From Streptomyces populi (lineage in GTDB: Bacteria; Actinomycetota; Actinomycetes; Streptomycetales; Streptomycetaceae): 64,000 nt of DNA. Each line of letters opens with the position of its first letter. The stretch's first letter is position 1. Positions 8,609 to 17,143 of this stretch are shown in pieces. A program made the position numbers and the translations under genes. The notes under the pieces were generated by a model. That model was not told the DNA's origin. It was given only the letters and a program-made list of their open reading frames with translations, and did not search any database. The stretch is from assembly GCF_002911015.1 (NCBI RefSeq), contig NZ_KZ626868.1, forward strand, positions 27,663 through 91,662. Reading direction: 5' to 3'.

Positions 8609-8812
8609 ATGCAGTGGAGGGTGTCAAGGGATACTGAAGGGCACTCGGCGGAGGCTGGCGAGACCCGGATCTACGCTGTGCCCGCCGCGCTGGAGCAGAA
8701 CGGGATGACCGGAGTGTGGGAAGCCCCGGACGAAACCGTCGCTCGTCAGGCCAGGAAGATGCTGTCCTCGCAGCTCATCGCCAACATTCGAGTGAGGGTC
8801 GTCGCCCCATGA
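8609..8812 (+). CDS. Small hypothetical protein, translationally coupled
   Basis: The frame from ATG 8609 (or TTG 8546) encodes a 67- or 88-residue protein with MQWRVSRDTEGHSAEAGETR and a C-terminal VARQARKMLSSQLIANIRVR helix. Its stop overlaps the next start as ATGA at 8809-8812, which supports that both are translated. No family recognised; the start is uncertain because no clear ribosome binding site is seen. It may be a remnant of the toxin/immunity locus. Confidence 0.4.
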   Translation: MQWRVSRDTEGHSAEAGETRIYAVPAALEQNGMTGVWEAPDETVARQARKMLSSQLIANIRVRVVAP

Positions 8813-9399
8813 ACCATCTCACCCACATCCTCGCGGGCACCGTTATGAATCTCGATGTGGCTATCCGGTCGTCGTACGTGCCGGACCCTGTCGACCCTGA
8901 TGACCCCCGGGGAGTCGCTCCGGCCGACGCCGCCGACCTTCTCGAACCGATTTCCGCTGTCAAGAAGGCACTTGGACAGGCGCCGGAACAGGACCAGCGC
9001 GAACTCATCCAGCTTTTTCGGGAGATCACCACACAGGTGCCGGAGAGGGGGAGGCCGTTCGCCACAGCGCTGTGCGAAGAAATGGCCGCTGCGCTCGATC
9101 AGCCTCACGAGCGGGCACAGGGACGGGCCAGTGTCACTCGTGCTCTTGCGAAGGCCGTGATGGACATCTTCAACGCCATCGAACTTGCCGATGAGGACAC
9201 CATCGATGACGACGACGCCGTCAAGATCACAGAATGGGTCAGTGGGAACCTGAACAACGCGCTCGCCAAGAGGCCCGAAGAGGACCGGCAGGAACTCGTT
9301 CGGCTGTTGTGTGACATCGCCGGTGAAGAGCAGGATCCGGAACGTCGTGAACTCGCACTGCAGTTCCCTGAAGCGATCGGTCTCGTGCCGGAGGCGTGA
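8809..9399 (+). CDS. Hypothetical acidic alpha-helical protein
   Basis: A 196-residue protein, rich in Asp/Glu (AIELADEDTIDDDDAV) and predicted almost wholly helical, without signal peptide. Two internal stretches resemble one another (KKALGQAPEQDQRELIQLF and NALAKRPEEDRQELVRLLCD), suggesting a duplicated helical unit. It starts in an ATGA overlap with the preceding small gene. Its place after a toxin/immunity pair makes a second immunity or modulator gene possible; no family is recognised. Confidence 0.55.
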   Translation: MNHLTHILAGTVMNLDVAIRSSYVPDPVDPDDPRGVAPADAADLLEPISAVKKALGQAPEQDQRELIQLFREITTQVPERGRPFATALCEEMAAALDQPHERAQGRASVTRALAKAVMDIFNAIELADEDTIDDDDAVKITEWVSGNLNNALAKRPEEDRQELVRLLCDIAGEEQDPERRELALQFPEAIGLVPEA

Positions 9400-9477
9400 T
9401 GCTCATGCCTCCGCTGAACCGCAAGCGAGTGAAGCCGGAAATTTTTTCGAACCTTTTGAACCCGGATCCTCATCCAG

Positions 9478-10321
9478 TCATGATCTTGGAGGTCCAGTTC
9501 GGGACGACTGCGGCGCTGGCTGCGGCTCGCCGTCAGTCTTTGGGCCGCCGGCGAGAGATCCGAAGTATTCGTCGAGCAGCTTGAGCAGTTGATCCACGGC
9601 GTGTTGGTCGTCCTCGGGTGACCACGGCTCTGTAGGGCGGCCCTCGGGGAAGGCGAAGTTGAGGACCAGAGCCACCCAGTTCAGGTTCCGGCCGAATCCC
9701 AGTTCGGTGGCGAGCCACTCCTGAAACCCGTTCAGCAGGTCTCCTGCAGTGGCGACGTCGTAGCCGCTGAGGAACCCGGTCACCGACTCAAAGTTGACGC
9801 GGGCAACAAATATGCCCGGATACTTCTTGAAGTCCTCCCAGAAATCCTGGCGCGAGCGCACCGGCTTGCGCGTGGCACGCCCCGCGCGTCTCCAGGCAGG
9901 GGGGACGGCCGACAGATCGGTGCCGACCCCCCCACGTGGAGTACGAGACCGCCTCCGGCCCCACGCCAAGAGCCACGAGGAGACTGCCCGCGCGCGCGGC
10001 CGAGTCGACCGGACCGCCCTTCCGGGTCCAGATATGCGTTCCCGGAGCGTCCCCCTCGTGATGGGTAGCGACGAAATCCGTGCCGTCCAGAACGAAGAAC
10101 GCCGCCCGAACCCTGCCGTGTCCGTCCCACGAGGTCTCAAGAGTCAGCCTCAGCCGTCGGGCCACTGCGTCCAAGTCCACCGAGAGAAAGGCGAACGAGT
10201 GCAGAGGCCCGGCCGCGCATTGGAACATCGAGGCTTGCCGGGCCGGATTGGGTCCACCCGGGGGTTCCGTCGCGGGCTCCCAGTCACCCTCGGCATCCGG
10301 TACATACATCAGTTCATCCAC
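9478..10321 (-). pseudogene. Frameshifted hypothetical gene (C7 homopolymer)
   Basis: Two minus-strand frames form one protein when one base is removed from the C7 run at 9927-9933. The upstream frame (from about ATG 10309 or GTG 10321) encodes LHSFAFLSVDLDAVARRLRL and GTHIWTRKGG; the downstream frame continues with RQDFWEDFKKYPGIF and VALVLNFAFPEGRPTEPWSP to the stop at 9478. The join falls between YSTWG and VGTDLSAVPPAW. The protein (about 280 residues, no signal) is not recognised; it resembles the small soluble proteins found beside polymorphic toxins. The shift could be a real inactivation or a sequencing error in the homopolymer. Confidence 0.6.
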
Positions 10322-10579
10322 AGGGGCAGTCAACCAGCATGCGGTGGACTCGATAGGACGGGTCGACAACGGCCTTGCGGCACCCCCGACCAGTTGTTCA
10401 CGGAACTGCGGCCAGAGCCGTTTTCGGCGTGGCCGCTGATGGGGTGGCGTCGGCGGTGAATGTCTCGTCTCGGCCGATCTGGTCCCTGTCTCAGGTGGAC
10501 GCGGCCGATCCGCAGGCCGTCTCCGGCGAACCGGTCCGGGTAAAAGGTCGGTCGGCGCACGGGGCGGCAGAATGGGCGC

Positions 10580-11041
10580 ATGGCATGGATGGATCCGCGG
10601 AGTGCTTCCGATGACGCCGAGCCCGGTCAGGACGATGTCGTGGAAGCTGCGTGGCAGCGACTGCTTCACAAGGAGTACATGGACGCCAGACTGGTGGGAG
10701 CCGCGTATGCGGAGCCGCTTCTCCGGCAGTTGCACCCCTCGAGCAGCCACCAGGACCTGCACTTCAGCAGGTGTACTGGTGACTGGTCCTGGGATGTTCC
10801 GTTCATCATGCACCTTCCTGGCGGGCGCTACCTCGTCGTTGGGCCGTCCCGTTCCCGGATCGTCGGGGAGGCGGACACCGCCGAGGAAGCCGTTGCTCTG
10901 GTCGTCGGTGGTCTGCCGCCGGGCTGCGGCCCAGCCGTCGTCGGAGGCCGGGAGAAACTCGACCGGCTCGATCCGGTCCCGGCGGACCGGATCCCTGGAG
11001 ACGACAAGCGGTGTTCTTGCACATCGGACCAGACCGGCTGA
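10580..11041 (+). CDS. DUF6193-like protein, probably truncated
   Basis: A 153-residue frame whose centre (VGAAYAEPLLRQLHP, then VGEADTAEEAVALVVGGLPPG and GPAVVGGREKLD) matches the C-terminal half of the DUF6193 family, annotated as natural-product-biosynthesis related in Streptomyces but often found next to toxin and immunity genes. The usual N-terminal half is absent, and the tail after residue 135 looks random, so the gene is probably a truncated copy. No operon partners. Confidence 0.55.
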   Translation: MAWMDPRSASDDAEPGQDDVVEAAWQRLLHKEYMDARLVGAAYAEPLLRQLHPSSSHQDLHFSRCTGDWSWDVPFIMHLPGGRYLVVGPSRSRIVGEADTAEEAVALVVGGLPPGCGPAVVGGREKLDRLDPVPADRIPGDDKRCSCTSDQTG

Positions 11042-11340
11042 GAAAACGAAGCCAGAGCAAGATCCCACTGGTCAGCTGCGCGGACCAGGGCAGCTATATC
11101 CACCTGGGCCTCGACGAAGTACTGGTAGATGTCCGCTCCGCTTTCACCCTGCTGCCACGGGGGTGCCGCCTCCATGGACAGATGCACACGAATCACTGCA
11201 CCGTCCTCGCTTCGATCGGCAAGGACAGCTAACCGGGCCCCGGCCGAGGCGAGGGCGCCGGCCGAACACGGCATGGCACTGCTGAAGTCCTGGCAGATCT
11301 TCCGTAGGTCCCGCATCAGTCCCAACCGCATGACCGCCAT
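10828..11340 (-). CDS. Hypothetical protein fragment
   Basis: From ATG 11340 a minus-strand frame encodes LMRDLRKICQDFSSAMPCSA and EAQVDIAALVRAADQWDLAL, which has coding-like composition down to about 11020; beyond that it runs antisense to the DUF6193-like gene, so the true 3' end is probably lost. It includes one TTA codon. No family is recognised. Reported with low confidence because the opposite strand also has open frames. Confidence 0.3.
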   Translation of the reverse strand: MAVMRLGLMRDLRKICQDFSSAMPCSAGALASAGARLAVLADRSEDGAVIRVHLSMEAAPPWQQGESGADIYQYFVEAQVDIAALVRAADQWDLALASFSQPVWSDVQEHRLSSPGIRSAGTGSSRSSFSRPPTTAGPQPGGRPPTTRATASSAVSASPTIRERDGPTTR

Positions 11341-11405
11341 CGCCAAAGCCGTCCTCGCCCTGGAGAGGCAACGCTGAAAACGCTCAGGGGGCGGCACGGG
11401 TGCGG

Positions 11406-11816
11406 TCAGCACCTGCGATGCCACCACGCCGACTCCGGGTCCGCCGTCGGCTCGTGGTGCGTTCGTCCGAGGAGCACCGCGTCCAGGCGCTCCACCTGCG
11501 CCCGGAGTTCGCCGGCGGCCCTCGGCGGAAGCATGAACAGAGTGTCCTGCAGCTTGTCCCGGGCCCACCCCTCGCCGCAGCACGGGCAGGTGAACTCGGC
11601 CTCCCACCGCCTCCACCGGCGCCCGGTGCCGTGGACGCGCACGGACCACACGCTCAGCGCCACTGCCACGACGCCCGGGGACAACCGCTCCCGTTCGAGC
11701 ACACGGACGGCGGCGTTCGCCGCTCCCGACAGGCCTGGGACGTCGCGGTACCGGACCCAGGGTCTTCCCCGGCCGCGTTCCCGCGGTCGAAGCGAAGCTG
11801 GTGTTCTACGCGGCAC
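11406..11816 (-). CDS. Hypothetical protein with a CPCC zinc-ribbon-like motif
   Basis: A 136-residue frame with an Arg-rich N-terminus, a hydrophobic stretch (SPGVVAVALSVWSV), and FTCPCCGEGWARDKLQDTLF followed by an amphipathic helix and a terminal HHEPTADPESAWWHRRC. The CxxC plus C-terminal His/Cys could bind zinc. Conserved proteins of this sort occur in actinobacterial accessory regions without known role. It stands alone between remnants. Confidence 0.5.
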   Translation of the reverse strand: MPRRTPASLRPRERGRGRPWVRYRDVPGLSGAANAAVRVLERERLSPGVVAVALSVWSVRVHGTGRRWRRWEAEFTCPCCGEGWARDKLQDTLFMLPPRAAGELRAQVERLDAVLLGRTHHEPTADPESAWWHRRC

Positions 11817-12002
11817 GGCCCCTTCGGATGTACGTCATGGACGGAATCCTCCCACAGCCCAGGACCGGCCGGACGGAACCTGACTCGGCGGCACCGCTGG
11901 AAGCGAGTCGGGGCCGCTCGGCCGACGGACTCCATTGCGACTGTAGGCTGCCGAAGTTCCCCGGCACGGCGAGGAACTCAGGGCGAAGAAGGCTGGTGCC
12001 GG

Positions 12003-12515
12003 ATGCGGTCGGTTGTCGACGAGGCCGAGCGGGTTCGGTGGGACTACACCCCGTTCGTGAGCGTCGGCCCACTGCACTTCGGCATGAGCCGTCAGCAGGC
12101 GGCCACGGCCATGGCGGCCCACGGGTTCACCTGCGACGAGCGCAGGACGGAGACACGCAGCCTCTTCCTGACCCAGCGGGTCGACTTCCGGGCGGCCGAC
12201 GCGCCGATATGGTCCCCCGCCGTCACGACCTACTCCTGCGACCGCGACATCCTGCACTGCCTGGCCGTCGACGCCCTGTGCGGTCCACAGGTCCGGCTGG
12301 ACACCCTCCGGCTGGTCGGGCAGGTGCCGTCCCGACTCACCGAGCAGGGTGGTCGCCTCTGGGCGTTTCAGCGGAAGGCGGGGAGGGCGAGGGCGGCGGT
12401 ACCCCAGCCGACGAGGACGGTGACGGCCGTGAGGACGACCGGTACGGGCAGCCACTTGAAGACGGCACCCAGGCTCTGGCACGCGACCACGCGGGAGTGG
12501 TGCTTGGGGTGGTAG
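12003..12515 (+). CDS. Hypothetical protein, 3' end replaced by convergent gene
   Basis: ATG 12003 follows GAAGAAGG. The first 120 residues look like a real protein (VSVGPLHFGMSRQQAATAMA, then ATTYSCDRDILHCLAVDALC), but from about residue 122 the frame runs through the 3' end of the convergent membrane-protein gene (overlap 12368-12515) and becomes Arg/Thr-rich. The natural C-terminus was probably lost by a deletion that joined the two genes. No family recognised. Confidence 0.5.
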   Translation: MRSVVDEAERVRWDYTPFVSVGPLHFGMSRQQAATAMAAHGFTCDERRTETRSLFLTQRVDFRAADAPIWSPAVTTYSCDRDILHCLAVDALCGPQVRLDTLRLVGQVPSRLTEQGGRLWAFQRKAGRARAAVPQPTRTVTAVRTTGTGSHLKTAPRLWHATTREWCLGW

Positions 12516-13225
12516 GCGACGTCGTACGTCTCGCCACGTACGCTGCGTACGTTGCCGGGGACGGGGCGGAGCCTGCCGTCGGTGGTGGTGTAGCCGTAGG
12601 CGACCTCGCCGTGGACGAGGACGGGCTGCGCTTCGACGGTGATGCCGTGGCGGGGCAGGTACCACTCGTTCCACAGGAGGGCCACCGTGCGGGCCGTCAA
12701 CCGGCCGATCGCCAGGCCGGTGCCGCCGAGCAGCAGCACCGCGAGCGCGCGGCTCACATGGTCCCCGGCGACCACGATGCCCGCGGCGAGGACGACGAGT
12801 CCGAGGCCGACCGCGACCATCGTGCAGCGGAGGACGAGCTCGGCCGGCTGCAACGGCTCCGCGTCCCCGTCGTCCTCCTCCCGGCCCGCGCCCGCGACGT
12901 CCCGGGGCGTGACGGTCACGAGCGTCGAGCCGTCCACCGGGTCCTCGCCGGCGGGACGTTCGGGCAGTGAACCGTTCACCGCCTCCGCGAAGACCGTGCC
13001 CGAGGCGCGGCTCACGCCCTCGATCCGGTACAGGGTCGACTCGGTCCCGGCCGGGGCCGTCAGCTCCACGGTCACCGCCCGCCCGTTCGCGTGCACGCGC
13101 GCGAGGGCGGCGAGGGGGACGCGGACCTCCTCGCGGGGGCGGCGCAGGAGCAGTCCGCCGCTGTCGGCGCGGAGTTCGGCGCCGCGGTCGCCCAGAAGGA
13201 CAGGTATGGACGAGATGATCGACAT
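12368..13225 (-). CDS. Two-helix membrane protein, hypothetical
   Basis: From ATG 13225, a 285-residue protein with a soluble N-terminal domain (LRADSGGLLLRRPREEVRVP), two adjacent membrane helices at about 130-175 (MVAVGLGLVVLAAGIVVAGD and ALAVLLLGGTGLAIGRL), a soluble loop and a last helix at the C-terminus (VVLTAVTVLVGWGTAALAL). The loop VEAQPVLVHGEVAYGYTTTDG resembles DUF3592 proteins, which also explains the divergent DUF3592-like gene at 13286. Function unknown. Confidence 0.7.
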   Translation of the reverse strand: MSIISSIPVLLGDRGAELRADSGGLLLRRPREEVRVPLAALARVHANGRAVTVELTAPAGTESTLYRIEGVSRASGTVFAEAVNGSLPERPAGEDPVDGSTLVTVTPRDVAGAGREEDDGDAEPLQPAELVLRCTMVAVGLGLVVLAAGIVVAGDHVSRALAVLLLGGTGLAIGRLTARTVALLWNEWYLPRHGITVEAQPVLVHGEVAYGYTTTDGRLRPVPGNVRSVRGETYDVAYHPKHHSRVVACQSLGAVFKWLPVPVVLTAVTVLVGWGTAALALPAFR

Positions 13226-13285
13226 GCGCGTGATCGTAAGCGGCAGGGGTTCCCGAGGGATATTCCGCTGACGTACGGTCCCGCT

Positions 13286-13738
13286 GTGGACATGGTCATC
13301 CTGGTACTCGGCGCTTTCGTCCTGGCGGGCGGCGGCCTGCTCCTCTTCGGCCTGATGTGCTTCAGCGGCGAGAGGAACGCGCTCCGTGAGGCGAGGGAAC
13401 TGGAGGAGACGGGCGTCGAGGTCCCCGCGGTCCTGGTCGCCCTGGAGCCGCTGGTCCGCACCGACACCCTGCGCGCCCGCTACGAATACCCGACAGCGGA
13501 CGGCTCGCAGGCCCGGCACGCCAGGGGCGTCGGCCCCAACCCCCTGCACACCGTGGGCGAGACGTACCCGCTGGTGCGGCTGCCGCGTGTGTCGAAGAGC
13601 GTCCACATGGGCACGGTGGCCGCGGTGCGCAAGGAGCGCCGGGACCGCGAGAGGTACGTCCGCCAGGCCGTGTGGATGATGGCCCTGGGCTTCACGGCGT
13701 GCGCGACGGCAGTGACGGGCCTCGTCCTCGCTTCTTGA
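13286..13738 (+). CDS. DUF3592-like two-helix membrane protein
   Basis: A 150-residue protein (GTG 13286 or ATG 13292) with a membrane helix at each end: VILVLGAFVLAGGGLLLFGL at the start and MALGFTACATAVTGLVL at the end. The intervening soluble part (ALREARELEETGVEVPAVLV, YEYPTADGSQ, VGETYPLVRLP) has the DUF3592 pattern. It diverges from the related membrane protein at 13225, only 60 bp away, so the two probably share a control region. Role unknown. Confidence 0.72.
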   Translation: MDMVILVLGAFVLAGGGLLLFGLMCFSGERNALREARELEETGVEVPAVLVALEPLVRTDTLRARYEYPTADGSQARHARGVGPNPLHTVGETYPLVRLPRVSKSVHMGTVAAVRKERRDRERYVRQAVWMMALGFTACATAVTGLVLAS

Positions 13739-13819
13739 CCTCTTCTTCCGGCGTACTCGTCCGACCGAAAGCCCCGGCTGCGGCGAGCGGTACGGCAAAA
13801 GGCGCAGGTCCAGGTCGCG

Positions 13820-14480
13820 TTGGAGCGACGGAAACTGGTCGGGATCGGGGCGGGGCTGACGGTGCTGCCCGCCTGGTGGGCCCTGCGTCAGGTGGCGAGC
13901 GGAGCCAGGAAGGGCTGGCGCACCGACACCGCACCGCTGGAGCGGGCGTTCCCGCTGCTGGGCCCGCTCACCGAAGCCAAGTGGGTGAGCAGCCGGGACA
14001 ACGACGAACGGGGCATGCCCTCGCGGGAGTTGGCGATATCGGGCCTGGCCCGGCTGACGCCGGGGGAAACTTGCCGAGCTGACAGCGACCCATGCTTTCG
14101 TTTCCGAGGGGCCGGGCGGCGACTTCTCCTCGTGGTTCGAAAAGCCTCTCAAGGGTGAGGGGCCGAAGGATCCGCCATGGCCCCCGAGGGAGGGATACGC
14201 CTTGTCGGCGCGGAGCCGCTGCGGCCGGTCCGCGGTCGGCCACCATCCGGCCGGGCCACGTGCGGGGAGCGGAGCGAGTCGCCTCGACGAAGAGGACCTC
14301 GACCGGGCGGTCTCGGTGGACTCCACGAAGTGGTGTCCCGCCCTGTGGAGCAGCCGATCAAGCCGGCGGAACACCCAGGCAGCCGCAGGGGGCGTCGGCG
14401 CAGCCGCCCCGCGAGCAGGCCCGGCCCCCTTCTCGAGTACGACAGCGATGGCGATGTCCGGCGGCTTTCCAACCAGGTAA
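13820..14480 (+). pseudogene. Frameshifted membrane-anchored hypothetical gene
   Basis: The frame from TTG 13820 encodes an N-terminal membrane-anchor-like segment and TEAKWVSSRDNDERGMPSRE; at about 14070 it drifts out of frame. A +1 frame continues sensibly as AELTATHAFVSEGPGGDFSS and WFEKPLKGEGPKDPPWPPRE and further to about 14480. A single inserted base near 14070 therefore broke an older gene. Family not recognised. The stretch belongs to the decayed block that also includes the deleted oxidoreductase. Confidence 0.5.
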
Positions 14481-14577
14481 TCCGTTGCGGAACGCGCGAT
14501 GGATTGGCCGGGGCCCTCTTTTCGCCTGATCAGATGAGGGACCAATCCACCCCGGTGCGCAGAACCGGATTCCCCGC

Positions 14578-15324
14578 GTGAGGGACGAAGAGAAGGATCG
14601 GCGAGTACGGCTCGGTCCGCCGCGTTTGGCGCTGGGCGCGCTGAGCGGGGCGCTGACCGGCTTCGCCGCGCCGGCGGTGGCCGAGGTGGTCGCGGCAGCG
14701 GTGCGTCCGCAGTCCGGTCCGGTCGTCGCGGTGGACGGCGCCTCCATCGACGCGACGCCCGCTCCGGTCAAGGACCGGGCGGTCCGCCGCTTCGGCACCG
14801 ACGACGAGCTCGTACCGCAGCTCGGCATCCTGGCCGTGCCGGCCGTGCCGGCACTGGCGTCGGGTGCATCGGCGGTGCGGTTCCGGCGGGTCGGAACCGC
14901 CGGGGTCCTCCTCTTCGGGATCGTCGGGGCGGCTGCTGCCGTCAGCCGCCCCGACGCGAGCGGCTCCGTCGACGCGCTGCCCTCCGTCGCGGGCGCCGTC
15001 GCCGGAGTTCTGCTTCTGTACGTGTTGGTGGGCCGTCTGACCGGGGTGAGGCGGTCACCGACGCCGGAGTCCATGACGGAGGAGGCCGGAGACGGTCTGC
15101 CCGGGCCCGAGAGATGGGACCGGCGGGGACTCGTCCTGGCGGCCGCGGAGAACACCCGGGACACCTGGCGCCAGTGGCCCCTTCCCCGGCAGGCAGCCAA
15201 AGGCGGTCACACCCTCACCGCCCGCGCGACCGACCACGACGGCACCGCACAGACGGAGAGACGTACGCGCGCGATGCCTGACGGCGCCGGCGGCCGGCAC
15301 TCCGTCTTCGTGACCGTGGATTGA
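14578..15324 (+). pseudogene. Molybdopterin-dependent oxidoreductase with its catalytic middle deleted
   Basis: The GTG-start frame is open for 248 codons, but its parts do not belong together. Residues 1-165 are the N-terminal membrane region of a Streptomyces sulfite-oxidase-family enzyme (LALGALSGALTGFAAPAVAE ... PSVAGAVAGVLLLYVLVGRL). Residues from about 195 are the last strands of the Mo-cofactor dimerisation domain (TWRQWPLPRQAAKGGHTLTA, then AGGRHSVFVTVD). The whole Moco-binding domain with its cysteine ligand, some 250 residues, is missing. An in-frame internal deletion of about 0.8-1 kb explains this. The next gene is a fasciclin lipoprotein, the usual partner of this oxidoreductase in sigma-K loci. 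Confidence 0.78.
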
Positions 15325-15347
15325 CCCTCCACCCTCCCCAACCACGA

Positions 15348-15372
15348 GGGTCTCGGGCCCTTTTCGAGACCC
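15348..15372 (+). terminator. Hairpin terminator candidate
   Basis: GGGTCTCG at 15348-15355 pairs with CGAGACCC at 15365-15372, followed by a short T/C-rich tract. It sits just after the broken oxidoreductase and before the fasciclin gene. Confidence 0.5.
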
Positions 15373-15429
15373 ACCCTTTCCGCAACCCCGAACGCAGCCG
15401 CATCGTGCTGCGCCGTTCCACAGGAGAAC

Positions 15430-16107
15430 ATGATGAACACGCGTACCCGTCGTTCCACCGGCCTTCTCGCCGCCGCCGCCGTGATTCCCCTGGCCCTGAC
15501 CGCCTGTTCCAGCGGTGGCGGCGACTCGGGCACGTCCGATTCCGCCGGCACGGCGGCAGCCGCGGCGACGAAGAGCGGTGACGACATGGCCGGTTCGAGC
15601 GGTAGTGCGAGCAGCAGCGCGAGCAGCACGGACCAGCCGTTCGGGCCCGCCTGCGCCTCCGTTCCGAAGGACGGCGCCGGCTCCTTCGACGGCATGGCCA
15701 AGGACCCGGTCGCCACCGCCGCCTCCAACAACCCGGAGCTCTCCACCCTCGTGACGGCGGTGAAGAAGGCGGGCCTGGTCGACACGCTCAACAACGCCCA
15801 GAACATCACCGTGTTCGCGCCGACGAACGACGCCTTCGCCAAGATCCCGAAGGCGACCCTGGACAAGGTCCTCAACGACAAGGAGCAGCTGACGAAGATC
15901 CTCACCTACCACGTCGTCGGCCAGAGGCTCACCCCGAAGGACCTGGAGAACGGCTCCTTCACGACCCTGGAGAAGTCGAAGCTGACGACCTCCGGCTCCG
16001 GTGAGTCCTACACGGTCAACGACTCCGCCGAGGTCGTCTGCGGCAACGTGAAGACCGCCAACGCCAACGTCTACGTCATCGACACCGTCCTGATGCCCAA
16101 GAGCTGA
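15430..16107 (+). CDS. Fasciclin (FAS1) domain lipoprotein
   Basis: A 225-residue exported protein starting at ATG 15430 after AGGAGA. It has a lipoprotein signal with lipobox ALTAC (Cys at about 26), a Ser/Gly/Ala linker, then one FAS1 domain from about 85: LSTLVTAVKKAGLVDTLNN, the FAPTNDAFAKIP motif and ILTYHVVGQRLTP, ending ANVYVIDTVLMPKS. FAS1 lipoproteins (as in mycobacterial MPT83/MPT70) sit on the cell surface and are typically controlled by the SigK/RskA pair. Here the flanking oxidoreductase and SigK/RskA genes are ruins, so this gene is likely under other control or silent. Confidence 0.93.
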   Translation: MMNTRTRRSTGLLAAAAVIPLALTACSSGGGDSGTSDSAGTAAAAATKSGDDMAGSSGSASSSASSTDQPFGPACASVPKDGAGSFDGMAKDPVATAASNNPELSTLVTAVKKAGLVDTLNNAQNITVFAPTNDAFAKIPKATLDKVLNDKEQLTKILTYHVVGQRLTPKDLENGSFTTLEKSKLTTSGSGESYTVNDSAEVVCGNVKTANANVYVIDTVLMPKS

Positions 16108-16269
16108 CACCTGTGCCGCCGGGGCGCACGCTTTGCCCGGTCGCCCTCAGGGGAGCGATGCGAGCGGCGTGCGTTCCTTTGCCCCCGCACGACAGGAGGC
16201 GTGCGCACCGTGGAGGTCAGGGCCAGAGCCAGAGCCGGACGCCCGGCGGTGGCCGTGAACTCCGCGACC

Positions 16270-16510
16270 CCTGCGCGCACGCCTCGCACCCGGTCAGGTG
16301 ACGCTCGAAGGCGGCACGTTCCTCGTCGTGGAGCGCGTGCACCGCGTGGGCGCCTGTCAGAGCGTGCGCATCCTTCGTGGTCAAACGTCGTACCCGCTCC
16401 GGCTCCAGGCGCCTCTCGACCTGCTCGGTCACCTCGTCGTACGCCTGCTGATGCTCGAGCCGGGCGGCCTTGCGGTCACCTCCGCCGGCGCGGAGGTGAC
16501 CGCGGTTCAG
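16270..16510 (-). pseudogene. Fused relics of a sigma-K gene and its anti-sigma factor (rskA)
   Basis: On the minus strand one frame encodes EHQQAYDEVTEQVERRLEPE (about 16456-16397), the linker before region 4 of SigK-type ECF sigma factors. It passes directly into TTKDAHALTGAHAVHALHDE and ERHLTGCEACAQ (16381-16274), the N-terminal zinc-associated anti-sigma domain of RskA. Sigma region 4, about 65 residues, is missing at the join, and rskA breaks off right after CEACAQ. Together with the deleted oxidoreductase this marks a destroyed sigK-rskA-fasciclin-oxidoreductase locus. Confidence 0.7.
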
Positions 16511-16609
16511 GGAGATCGTGTTCCCGGGCGTCGTGTGCTCTTCGCGCGAACGGGGGCTGTGCACCGAGCCGCCGAGCGGATGGGGAAGAGGGCGTGTCCG
16601 GTGGAGGGG

Positions 16610-17143
16610 TCAGGGGCAGGGGTTGCAGACGAGGTAGCCGTCGACGCGGGTGAGCCAGCCCGAGGCGGGGTCCGGGGGGAGGACGTGACCGAGGTTGTCG
16701 GCACGGACCTCGCCGATCCACTGGTCGTGCTGGTACTCGTGGTTGATCAGTGCGAGCAGCAGGTGATTGGCGACGATGGTCAGCTGGGTGGGGGCGCCTA
16801 CCCTGCCGGTGGCGATGTCGCCGATGCGGGCGTGGACGCGTTCGGCGACGGTGTCACGGAAGGTGGTGAGCCGTTCGACGGTGGGCAGTGCGCCGCGGAA
16901 CTTCTCCGGGTTGGCCGAGTCCATGAGCGCGTCCAGTTCCGGGTCGGGGCTGGGCTCGGCGGCGGTGAGGTTGCGGATCATGAAGTGGGCGACGTGGGCC
17001 TGGTGACCCAGGTGCCAGCCGATGGCGCTCGAGTTCTCGTGCGGGCGCCAGGTCACCTCGTCCGGGGTGAGGTCCTTCCACAGCTCGTCGGTGTAGGCGC
17101 GGGCCCGGTCGTACTCACGCAGCAGTGCGTTGATGTCGTGCAT
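16610..17143 (-). CDS. DinB superfamily protein (putative thiol-dependent metalloenzyme)
   Basis: A 177-residue four-helix-bundle protein of the DinB/YfiT group, start ATG 17143. The three metal-binding histidine positions are apparent: IGWHLGHQAHVAHF near residue 45 and LINHEYQHDQWIG near residue 135. Family members in actinobacteria are often mycothiol- or bacillithiol-dependent transferases or maleylpyruvate-isomerase-like enzymes. No operon partner; GC and codon use are like core genes, so the decayed block ends here. Confidence 0.85.
   Translation of the reverse strand: MHDINALLREYDRARAYTDELWKDLTPDEVTWRPHENSSAIGWHLGHQAHVAHFMIRNLTAAEPSPDPELDALMDSANPEKFRGALPTVERLTTFRDTVAERVHARIGDIATGRVGAPTQLTIVANHLLLALINHEYQHDQWIGEVRADNLGHVLPPDPASGWLTRVDGYLVCNPCP

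Noticed and set aside
12368..14545. Extension of the membrane-protein gene upstream to 14545 (725 codons)
   Set aside because: Sequence before ATG 13225 is antisense to the DUF3592-like gene and lacks hydrophobic or conserved segments.
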